From contig NC_030389.2 in assembly GCF_001625215.2 (NCBI RefSeq), positions 42,025,454 to 42,089,453 of the forward strand: a DNA stretch of 64,000 bases, in the 5' to 3' direction. Origin of the DNA: Daucus carota subsp. sativus. Its lineage: Eukaryota; Streptophyta; Magnoliopsida; Apiales; Apiaceae. Made by a program: the position numbers and the translations under genes. A model generated the notes under the pieces. It was given only the letters and a program-made list of their open reading frames with translations. It had not been told where the DNA came from and did no database searches. Shown piece by piece: positions 9,501 to 19,329 of the stretch (positions within the stretch are counted from its first letter, which is position 1; every line of letters begins with the position of its first letter).

Positions 9501-12500
9501 ATACATGAAATATTTTACAAGTACAAAATTTTAAACGCTGCATTAAAAGAAAAAAATTAATAATTGCAAATAGTACAAGTAAAAAGGTGCATCATTTATT
9601 TAATACCAGCTGCAATTTCATCACGTTTTGCATTCCAAATTTCATCATTATTGCCTTCGCTGCTGGATTCTCCACGGTTAATATTGGTTCTTGAAGTTGA
9701 ATTTTCCGGCATATAATTTTCCTGTTCGGCAGTTTGAAAAGCGTTATCTGCAACATTTGATTTCCTGATATAATTATGAACCGTCATTGTAGCCAGAACG
9801 ATATCTGTTTGCGTATTTATTGTATACATTGGCATATTTGCCAAAATAGCAAATCTAGCTTTCCACACTCCAAATGTCCGTTCGATAACCATTCTACACG
9901 ATGAATGTAAATGATTATATCGCTCTTTGCATTTCACGGTTCACGTGCAGTACCATTAGCGCGACGAAAATCTTGTAAATGATATCTTATTTTTGAACCC
10001 TTGTACGGAGCCATATATCCTTTTATATGTGCATAACCTGCATCAACAAGATAATATTTATTTCCGATTGGATGTGGAAAATTAAGTTCAAGATTAGTTC
10101 TGGCCTCGTTCAAAATACGACTATCATGTGCTCCGCCTTCCCAACCCGCCCATGCAAAAGTAAAACACAAGTTAAAATCGCATATGGCAAGAATATTTTG
10201 AGTGGCATATCCTTTGCGACCAAAATATACTGTGCGTTCTGATTCCGGTACGCGACATTTAATATGTGTTCCATCAATAGCTATGATGGCATCCTGTAGT
10301 TAGTACGAAAATTAATATATAAATTGCATAAATCAATGGGTTCATTTTTAATTAAATTTACATATCACTATAATCATTACCTTGAAATGTGGATAATATT
10401 TACTTTGTTGAGGCTTATGAAACTTCGATCCAGCGTTATAGTTCGAAGCCGGTTTTACGTAATCCCTTGCCATTCGACACAGTGCTTCCAGAACAGAATG
10501 AAAATGACGGCTAATTGTCTCTCCAGAATGGTTGAACATCTCTTGCATTACACGATTACTTGTCCCGTGAGCAACAGTCATTAGGAATATACCTACTGCT
10601 TCGTACTGTGACATCCCACGTGTGGGTACCAATCCGTACCTTTCAACTAAAATGTTGCATAAAGAAACAAATAAAACTTTATTCATTCGAAAATCTTGAT
10701 AACACCAATTATCATTTCCTTCCATAATTTCCTGAATTAATATTGATCCGGTACGAATTGAAGTTCGGCATGGCTCTTTCTTTAAGAAGCTGTCATAGTA
10801 GTACGCCAGAGTGTAGACACAAGTTGTACTTACAGCTTGCCATTCACGTAAATTTTGTTCATCAATTTCCTTGTCTTCTTCTTCATCTTCTACTTGTTCA
10901 TCAATTTCCTCGCCATTCATGTGTTCGTCGTTTGTGTTGGGGTACTGATCTTCAGAAGGATTGGAAGACTGACCAAATTGGTTGTTTATGTTGTGGTACT
11001 GACCTTCAAAAGGATTGAAAGACTGACCAAATTGGTTGTTTATGTTGGGGTACTGACCTTCAAAAGGATTGAAAGACTGACCAAATTGGTTGTTTATGTT
11101 TGGGTACTGACCTTCATAAGGATTGGAAGACTGACCAAATTGGTTGTTTGCGTTAGGGTATTGGCCTTCAAAAGGATTGAAGCTACCAGAAGAATGATCA
11201 GAAAAATGATTTGCTTCATTAGAATACTGATGAAATTCATAATTTGGGGCATTGAAAGGATCATAGGAACAAGAGGATTGGCCAAACTGATTATTTGGAT
11301 TTAAAGGATCCATTTGCTTGAAATAAAAGAACGGATGCATTTGTAACCTATATAGAAGCTAATACTGTTGACATGTGAGTAAAAAAAATAATTCATAACA
11401 AATTAAAGGTAGCATACAGTACAAAGCAAATCTTATCCTGACAGTTCTTATCCTGACAAATCTCTAAATACAACTTTAAAGATACATCAGAATAGTAGCA
11501 CCTATTCAATGATTGTTAAATTTGTTATACGCATACAGAATTGCCTCATAGCGGACATGGTTGTTCGGTGCTCTCATGAAAAAGGCTCGATTGTTCTTGT
11601 TCGCCAGAAATTCTTGCCCTGCAAAATTATACAACTGACTGCCAGGAACAACTTGTTCAATGCTGTTCAGTACGTCAAATACTGCATTCATAGCGGCTTC
11701 TTCATGAGCTGCCCTCATTTGTGCAGCAGTTGTTTGTGTGCTCCTTGACGACATATTAGAAAAGATGCCATCAATGCGATCACAAATGTATTCTGCTCCA
11801 GACCTCTTTCTCTTCGAACCGCTGCTGTGGCCACTCTTCAAGGTGGGTGAAGGAAATAGATTAGGCTGCACCTGTATATTAGGCATATTAGGCTGCACCT
11901 GTATATCAGGCTCGGGCAAATGCTCTCCACTGTCACCGCTGCCCTCCTGCCCATCGTCAGCTTGTGCCTCAGTGAATTTTCCTCCCGTTTCAAGATTGAC
12001 CGCAGAATATGTGTTGGTTGTTCTAGCCCGAGATCCAGTAGCAACAATGTCACCAAACAGCATGTCGTAGTAGTTCATAAAGAGAGTGAGGTCTTTCCCT
12101 CTGAATGCTTTGATCTTGGGGTTTGCCTGTGATAAAAAAACAGCAGAACATGAATAACATTAAAATGAAGCACATCAGCTTCGTACTATTTTCTTAGCAA
12201 TTACTATTTGATGCAGAATCAATTCATCACATTAACTTATGAAAAGAGTGATCATATTGGAAAAAAAATGAACAAGAAAGTCAAGTTACCAGATTTGTCT
12301 AACTGGTCTTAAACTTAGAACACGTGGTCAGTACATAGCAACTAGCCCAGAGTCCTAGACAATAGACTCCAAATATTTTATTAGAGGTTTGCATAGAGGC
12401 AGCAATAAGTTAACCTCTAGTATATTACTACATTAAAAATCCGTCACTGACAAAGGACCGCACAAGTTTAATTTGATGGAATCCATCCAAGGTACACATA

Positions 12501-15500
12501 TGACCTTTACAGCTTAACTACAACAGAAACATCAAAATTCACTCAAAGAGCTCTTCCCCAGCTCCCATATATCTATTTATAGCTTAGAGATTGAAAGGCT
12601 ACATGATTAGTTGCAAGCTTATAGTAGCCGACTGCATATACAGGGGGTGAGAAACAGTGTGGACGACGACTACAATTGTTTGTGATTTGAAACTGATATA
12701 TATTATGAAGTCAGCAATTACTCTTTTCATAAGTTAAAATGACAGAACTCTGCGGATGATGTGCTAAAACTGTACAGACTCATGTACCAGACACTTTTTC
12801 ACATTAAACTATGACATTTGGTGACTAAAAACATCACATTATATTGAACATGCTGAAAAAACTGCTTGTCCGATAATAGAATACCAATAGAAGTACACAA
12901 AATAGCAACATTATAAAGGAAAGTCAATTTCAGATAAAGGTTTTAAAAAAATTCACTTATAGACACAAGAAATAATAGCAAAGATCCTATCTTTTTGCCG
13001 GCATAAAAGGATTTAGGGATAGCGCATTTAACCCAAAAACATATAATGATTCAAGGAGATGCATCTAGACCGAACGCAACTATGCAAGTAAGCAATCAAT
13101 TATTCTACATGGCTGTATTAAACTGCACATATTCTGCTTGCATTTTGCTCTCTTTAAAGAGATCTAGTACCAATTAACTAAATAACAAAATAAAAATAAT
13201 ATGTTAAAGATGACAGAACTCTGTATCAGCCAAATTCCATTACATTGTCAACCAATGTAAATATTACATTGATATGGCAATCAAATGTCATCATCAAACA
13301 ACTTACACTCAATAAGTACATAACCAAATGCTATATTAGGATTTACAAAAGGCACAAACGAGACAGATCCTCAGAGTTCAGAAGTAAAACAATCTTAAAG
13401 TCTTGAATGGAGCAGATAAAAAAGATGTCTCAGTCCAGTAAAAAATAAATAAAAAGTGGGTGTATAAGACCGATTTTTCTGAATATCAAATTTCACAACA
13501 TTTTGGGTAGAAAATTTAAACTAAAACAGGCGATACATCTATTTGTCAATGCATACAAATTAGCAACTAATTATTTTATTCTAGTCAATGGGAGTTCGAG
13601 TGTTAGACATGTGTGTCTGCCCTGAAGCCCCATCAGATGCCTGATTACCTATCTAATTATAACTAATTAAAACCACTACATCTCTGTCATCACAGACAGA
13701 GAATGAATCCGCATAAACGAAGCAGAGAGACTCGGTTATCAGCTAAGCACCAAACAATATCAGCAAAGCACCAAACAATAATCTCATATCCTAATTTTAA
13801 ACTATCCCAAGTAAGCACAACTAATCCACTCAACTAAAATCACAACAAAAAACCCAACCAACACACAAAAAATTAACTGAAAACATGTATAGCATGTATC
13901 CACCATGATTCAGGTGCTTCAATTGTCTTGCTCAGCTCATTCCATCCAAGGCCACTTTCACCGAATTTGAGTTTCTTGAAGATCTGAAAATCCGCTTTCA
14001 TTTTCTCCCAATGGTTCTTCATTTGTTTATGAACACACACCACTTTCAATTGTCTGTGGAGTTCTTGCTCGACATTGCTCCAGCCCTCCTTGTTTAGGGT
14101 AGTCTCAACCCGGTTTCCCTTGACGACCTCACTGGCGCATAGCTCGACAAAGAGGGTGTGAATCTCTTCCGTCCACTTAAACGATCCAGACATCTACAAG
14201 TATATACAGATCGAATCAAAAAATGTCCAGAATTGAAGTTGCAGATCGACAAAATAGTGTTTAAAAATTCATTACCGTTGTTTGGATGCGAAGGAGAGTT
14301 GAATCAATTACCACCAGTTAATTGAAAAGCAGCTCCGAGAAAGAAGAGATACGAGAAAAAGCCGAAGTCGCCGCTAGAAAGAAGAGATACGAGAAGAAGC
14401 TGAAGTCGCCGCTCGAGGTCGTTTTCTGTTACAACGAAAGAAGCAGAAGTCGGGGCTTGAAAAATAAGCTAGGTTTCAAAGCTTATTTTGCTGGGCTTAT
14501 TTCCGCTTAATCCACGAGCTTCTTTTCTTGCCAAACGGTCCGTGTAAAAGCTGAAGTGGGCTTCTGAGGCTTTTAAGCCCATAAAAGCCCAGAAGCCACA
14601 CAGCCAAACACGCACAATAATTCTGGATGATTATTATTCTGTTATAGAATCATGTTGAGATATTGCATAATTTTAGATGATTTTTGGAATAAAAAAATTG
14701 TATAACTTCGTTTTTGATTTAATAATCAAATTTTGTAATTATATTCCATAAAAAAATATAATAGATATATATTATGTATAAATTTATGATGGTGTGCTAC
14801 GTAACTCCATATAAGAGGGTATGCTATGGAGTGCTACCCTACTTACAATAACTCAATAGAAGTGGTCTCATGTGGTAAAAAATAGAAGAAGAAGTGGTTT
14901 CATTTGGATATTACTTATATTTGTCATGATCTTGAAGGTTTTAATTAAGTTTTTGTTACCAACTCAAGCCAAACCCAGTTTTTACATCAACATTCTTTTG
15001 TTCTCCTGAATTTCTAAACAATTTATCTGTTTTTTTACATCTTGTTTGTTTCAACTTGGTTGCAGGTTGTGTTGGCAGCCAATGATTTACCTTCTATTAA
15101 TGATATAACTTACACTGAGCTGATTGAGATTATTTCAAAGGTAGTAGAACAATTTAGTTGGATCTTACTATTTTTGATGCATTTTTTTTAATGTTTAAGC
15201 TGTGATTTTCAGCTGAAGGATGAACATGGGAAACTTGTGGGAGTAGATACTTCTAATCTTCTGATTGCCAATTCTGGTAATGATTTACCGGTAAGAAGTT
15301 TGCTATAATTTACTTGATTCTGTAATTGCTTCTAAATCAAAATATCAGTACATAATTTTTATTGTTGAAACTATCTAATAGCTCTGTATTGCAGGTTATT
15401 GATCTTAGTAGTATATCACAAGAACTGGCGTACCTCGCAAGTGATGCTGATCTAGTACTGATGGAAGGAATGGTGAGTTTTCTTTTGTTATGAACTTATT

Positions 15501-16798
15501 ATTATAATACTGTTGGCCTGTTTCAATTGATCTTAGTAGTATTGCAGGTTATTGATCTTAGTATTATATCATAACTGATGTTGTATATTCTTTGATTAGT
15601 AACAAATTTTTATGTTATGTATTTTTTTGTATTAAATATGTTATAGTTTTGTAATCCAGAACAACAGAACATAATTTCTCTACTTTGTAAGCTTTAGTTC
15701 TTAAATAAAGCATATTTGAATTTTAAAATACAAAACATAATTACTAAAAACGAAAAATAAGAATAAATGCCCAGTATCTATATATTAATCTATTTCACTC
15801 TCTATTTCACTCAATGTATCTAGTGAAATAAATATAAATAAAGTAGAAATATGTTTTCATTTATCTATTATTTATTTTGTTCTGATTAAGTTATTTTAAT
15901 GTTAGGAAATATATTCATAGTCTGATTATGAAAATAATCCACTCCGTATATATAAAATCAACAATTAAATAATTAATATAAATAAATCAAATAAATTTGT
16001 TATAAAAATACGTATAGAGTTCTTGCTAGCGACATGTCACACAAGCATTTCTCTTATGCTAGTAGTTGTAAACAACACTAATACAAAATGTTATATAAAC
16101 TCATGTTTTCTTTACAATATCAATTGGGACAAAATCCACATGGCTTATTTCAAGCCGACAACTTTGCCTTAATATATTTATGGATTTTCCATCAAAATAA
16201 ATGTCTTGGATCCAAATTTGGAACTTCAAGTGGGCTCTTATCCTTGCTTGTTAGATTACCACTGTTAGTAACATTAAAGATTTCGATTGTAGAAGTATTT
16301 ATTTTTTCAAGCAAGAACTTGAACCCTCTTATTTATGAAGAGGAGAAAGAAACCTCACTGGGCTGGACTGGTTCGAAAGAAGGACCCTAGTCCTTCACTC
16401 TACTTTGTTTGTCAAAGTGAACCCAATTAGATCTTTTGTCAAGAAAGACCAGTATGGATCTTTTGTGAAAAATATTAGTTCAACAAGGACCAGTAGGTCT
16501 TTAGGTATTTTTATCATGCTTATCAAATATATTGAACTTATCTATATAGTGAATTGTCTCACTTTTTTTACAGGGACGTGGAATAGAGACAAATCTATAT
16601 GCGCGATTTAAATGTGATTCTCTCAATATTGGAATGGTAATAACTTATTTTTAATTAACAATCACATATCTTTAAATTTACTTTTTGTCATGTCTTATCA
16701 TCTGTGATATATTATAGGTGAAACATCAAGAGGTTGCGGATTTTTTAGGAGGAAGGCTCTATGATTGTGTCTTCAAGTACACTGAAGTTTTGGATTGA
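6085..16798 (+). CDS. Stand-alone DUF89 damage-control phosphatase (At2g17340-like)
   Basis: Twelve coding exons: 6085-6245, 6329-6394, 7114-7180, 7294-7362, 7499-7639, 8564-8692, 8796-8882, 15066-15140, 15213-15290, 15395-15472, 16574-16636, 16718-16798; 364 aa. The start [13 protein letters not shown] matches the family N-terminus. The ARMT1/DUF89 signatures are present: [31 protein letters not shown] and [17 protein letters not shown]. The Asp-Asn of VDNSGAD and the later Asp are the expected metal ligands. This family, also found fused to plant pantothenate kinase 2, is a metal-dependent phosphatase acting on 4'-phosphopantetheine or its damaged forms, so a role in CoA metabolite repair is inferred. 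The length fits the family (about 365 aa). Intron 6 starts GCAAGT (GC-AG). Intron 7 is 6.2 kb because of nested transposons, yet the coding exons are intact. Confidence 0.93.
6395..6570 (+). repeat. Imperfect (CT)n/(CCCT)n microsatellite in intron 2
   Basis: About 160 bp of almost pure pyrimidine (CTCTCT and CCCTCCCT blocks) lies directly after the intron 2 donor of the DUF89 gene. The long frames crossing it on both strands are low-complexity artefacts. Confidence 0.95.
9037..9046 (+). other. Left target-site duplication of the MULE-type MITE
   Basis: TACTTACAAT here is repeated exactly at 14840-14849. The 10-bp length lies in the 9-11 bp range of Mutator-like insertions. Confidence 0.8.
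9596..11340 (-). pseudogene. Harbinger DDE transposase, broken by a frameshift
   Basis: Exon 1 runs 11340-10381 and exon 2 starts at 10293 (donor GTAATG, acceptor CTACAG). The N-terminus has five 18-residue FGQSxNPxEGQYPN repeats and an acidic Glu/Asp stretch. A helix-turn-helix-like region follows ([20 protein letters not shown]), then the DDE_4 nuclease core: first Asp in [14 protein letters not shown], second in [11 protein letters not shown], Glu in [13 protein letters not shown]. After NGTAREP the frame ends at TGA (9934-9936) and the conserved sequence resumes in another frame at [12 protein letters not shown], a one-base-type frameshift before the catalytic Glu. No intron can fit in this short distance. 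A sequencing or assembly indel is the alternative. Confidence 0.85.
10930..11190 (-). repeat. 54-bp coding tandem repeat in the transposase N-terminus
   Basis: About five direct units of 54 bp encode 18-residue repeats of the type NNQFGQSxNPxEGQYPNI. Units differ at only a few positions. The antisense frames through the same repeat are shadows. Confidence 0.9.
11506..14193 (-). CDS. Harbinger ORF1, Myb/SANT-like DNA-binding protein
   Basis: Exon 1 is 14193-13885 and exon 2 is 12126-11506, joined by a 1.76-kb intron (GT at 13884, CACAG before 12126); 309 aa, frame intact. The N-terminus ([20 protein letters not shown]) and the following [21 protein letters not shown] form a Myb_DNA-bind_3 domain of the kind found in plant Harbinger ORF1 proteins. 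After the splice, [20 protein letters not shown] continues the domain. The C-terminal half is acidic with a basic SGSKRKRSG patch that may be a nuclear signal. In this superfamily the Myb-like protein works with the transposase and binds element ends; here the transposase next to it is frameshifted. Confidence 0.85.
12127..13884 (-). other. Intron of the Harbinger Myb-like gene
   Basis: A 1.76-kb stretch with no coding frame on either strand. Its length is large for the class, but nothing nested with clear ends was found in it. Confidence 0.6.
14840..14849 (+). other. Right target-site duplication of the MULE-type MITE
   Basis: TACTTACAAT, identical to 9037-9046. Confidence 0.8.
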
Positions 16799-17799
16799 GT
16801 GTATTATCCCCATTATACCCTGTATCAGTTTTCTTCGCTGCCTATCCGACAATAGGTTGTCAGAGAATTTTACCGAAGAAAGTAGATGTATCCACTATAT
16901 GAAAACATAATTGAACTGTGTTGATATTTGAAGAGGGTATTCATAAGTAAAATGCATGTACTGGATTGTTATTTTAAACAATGGCGTCATTTTATTTTTT
17001 TTCTAAGTTGACAATGGAGTCATTTCTGATTTTGATAATTCTATTAATAAGTTTGATACCTTGTTTATGCGATTGGATAATCAATTAAGTTGTGATTTTG
17101 TAACATATTGGAGCCTAGTAAGGCAGTTTGGACTTTGGAGTTTGTCAGATTTCGACGCTAAAATAAATTGTTTATGAAAGTATCGTAGATCCTTCCTAAA
17201 GGCTAAAACAGGTCTGAAGTGCTGTAATGACCTTTTAGACAGCCTCTTTGACTTTGTAGGTGTAATTAAATATTGTTTAAATAATAAAATTTAATCTTAA
17301 TTAAGATATATTTATAAATTTATATTGGTGTGCAAAGTAATTTTTACAATAAATCTTCTTGTGATAAAAATTGAAAACTGAAAGTAATTTTTTTCTGAAT
17401 CATGGGTGGAGATATACAAATTGATCGGTGAGACTGCAAAAATAGGTGAAATATACGGTGAATTCAGATATATGGATCAGGAGAAGAGTCAAATTAGACA
17501 ATATATTTTTATTATGTTAAGCTAATTTCTTGTTTATACTTTAATCTTGATTTATATTTGAACACTAGTTTATATATATTTTGTTGTGCCAATTAGTTGA
17601 TTTTAATGAGTCTCACTTAGTTGTAATATTTAAATTTGGTGATAAAACAATCAATTGAAAATAGTTTTTAAATTACTTTTATGATAGAATGTTTATAAAC
17701 ATTTTCCGCCATGTAATATGTATATAGGGTGAGTTCTTGTACAAACTTACAAACTTTCTGCGTTCAACACATATACGAGTTCAATATTTTTTTAACATA
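16799..17799. other. 3' flank of the DUF89 gene, non-coding
   Basis: Begins with the likely 3' UTR (about 300 bp, AT-rich). The rest is AT-rich without a convincing coding frame or repeat, and it ends at the Helitron boundary. Confidence 0.5.
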
Positions 17800-18727
17800 C
17801 TAGTTGAGAAACCGCGCGTTGCGGCGGCCTATAAAAATTATATTGATGATTCAATATTAATATTTGTAGAATGCAATAATTTTGTGTCTATCTATAAAAA
17901 CTATATTAATGATTAAAAATTAATATTTGCAGGATAAAATAAATTTATATTATAAAAATCTTGATGTAATACCAATACTAATATATAAAATTGCAAAATT
18001 AGACTATAATTCATGGTGGAAAAAAATAAAAATAAATTTCTACACGTAATTAACAATTTACATCATGACGAATCTTAATTTTATTTGTATTTTTTAAAAA
18101 ATAATTATGTTCTTACATTATCACCTTCATCCAATTTTTTTGGATTGATTGTGCACAAAAACATCTTAACTTAAATCCGTCAGATATCGGTCTATAATTA
18201 CCCTTACTTGTAACAATAATCCAGTATGAACAGTCTTCGCTTAAAAGTTGCTTGAACGGAGCAAACAGATAATGCATGAATAATATTTTCCTGTGTACAA
18301 AATAAATCATATAAAAATTAACAACAACAAACATGTCCGATTAACAAAACAAATATTATAAAAGAATAACCAACAAACATACATCACTAATTTAATTTAT
18401 TGATATTATCCATCAATATCATGCCAAGACTATATTTTTCTCCCGTATTTTGATTTGTCGACTCCCACACAGCTGTCTATAACTACATTTGCTTGCAACA
18501 ACCTTTATTTTTTTAATATTGTATGAACAGCTTTCACTTATCGTTGCTCGTTGCAGAACAAAATCAGATTCTGAAACTTGCTTCTAATATATCCGAAACT
18601 AAAAAGGGTAGTTCTAATTTTTGATATTTTTCACCCGAAAATTCCAGAAAATTAGAAAAATAGAACGGAGCGATGTGATAGGCGGCACCTACACGCCCCT
18701 CGCTTCTCCTTTATATAAGTATATTGA
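17800..18727 (-). mobile_element. Non-autonomous Helitron, 928 bp
   Basis: Read on the minus strand it starts TCAATATACTTATATAAAGG (host A immediately before) and ends with a GC-rich hairpin (CCGC-AACGC-GCGG) followed by TTTCTCAACTAG and host T. That is the Helitron signature: 5' TC, a 3' hairpin about 8-10 nt before CTRR, insertion between A and T, no target duplication. There is no Rep/helicase coding sequence, so it depends on an autonomous relative. Confidence 0.75.
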
Positions 18728-19329
18728 TTTTGTTGAACATCGATTAAAATTGTATTGGAGAAGTATATAAACTAATTTTTCAATGTAGAAATTAAGTTAA
18801 ACGTATTATATCTAATATTTATGTTTCCAGACCCTACCCAAACCCTAGAAGTATAGTTTAAACATCCTTTATAGATATATTCAACACAATGATAATTAGT
18901 GTTCTACACCCGATGTTGAACCCCAGTTACAAATGTGTTGAATGCACGATTTATTTATGCGTTATATTTAAAAATCATGATGTTTTTTCAAAAAATTTCA
19001 ACATGGATATTTTTTATAACTAAGGATTAACACGATGGGAGAATAAAAAAAATTCAAAAAAAAAGTTTGTAAGTTAAAAAAAAATTTATTTGATCCTATC
19101 CCTATGTATCTATAACAAAATTAATAGCTTAATGCCTTAAATTCCAAAAAGAAAAAAAAAAACTAATTTGAAATAAAAAAATATCACTCCACGAAGACCA
19201 CGACTGTTATTGTTGCCGAATACTTAAACGCCTTGGCTGACCCGCTTCAGCCAGTTCCTCCTGTTCCTAGTTGGTTTACAACTTGACCCAGCGACCGACA
19301 CTGTGCTACTCGCAAGCACAAATTGAAAC
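18728..19329. other. Upstream region of COQ6
   Basis: AT-rich DNA with A-runs (about 19065-19165), then a more balanced 150 bp before the ATG that is probably the 5' UTR. No TATA box stands out. Confidence 0.4.

Larger units (their letters stand above)
9250..14615 (-). mobile_element. PIF/Harbinger DNA transposon, 5.4 kb
   Basis: The termini are GGGGCCGTTTGGCTG at the left and, reverse-complemented, GTGCGTGTTTGGCTG at the right. The 3-bp AAT occurs immediately outside both ends (9247-9249 and 14616-14618); an overlapping TAA alternative shifts the ends by a base or two. Two genes on the minus strand form the standard Harbinger pair: a Myb/SANT-like protein (11506-14193) and a DDE transposase (9596-11340). 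Subterminal regions are rich in ACTTATAAG-type words. The transposase is frameshifted, so this copy is probably not autonomous now. Confidence 0.9.
9047..14839. mobile_element. MULE-type MITE split by a Harbinger insertion
   Basis: The outer ends are inverted repeats of about 35 bp: the left begins GGCCAACATTCC and the reverse complement of the right begins GGGTAGCACTCC; both then run to an exact TCTTATATGGAG and on through GTTAC(A/G)TAG(T/C)ACACCAT. Perfect 10-bp duplications TACTTACAAT flank it. Without the inner element it is about 424 bp, AT-rich and non-coding, as expected for a non-autonomous Mutator-like MITE. It lies in intron 7 of the DUF89 gene. Confidence 0.8.

Noticed and set aside
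10743..11304. Plus-strand frames of 91 and 149 codons with Leu/Val-rich repeats
   Set aside because: Antisense shadows of the 54-bp repeat in the transposase N-terminus.
16088..16611. Frames of 100 and 68 codons in DUF89 intron 10
   Set aside because: No conserved motif; bounded by correct splice sites of a gene that closes in frame without them.
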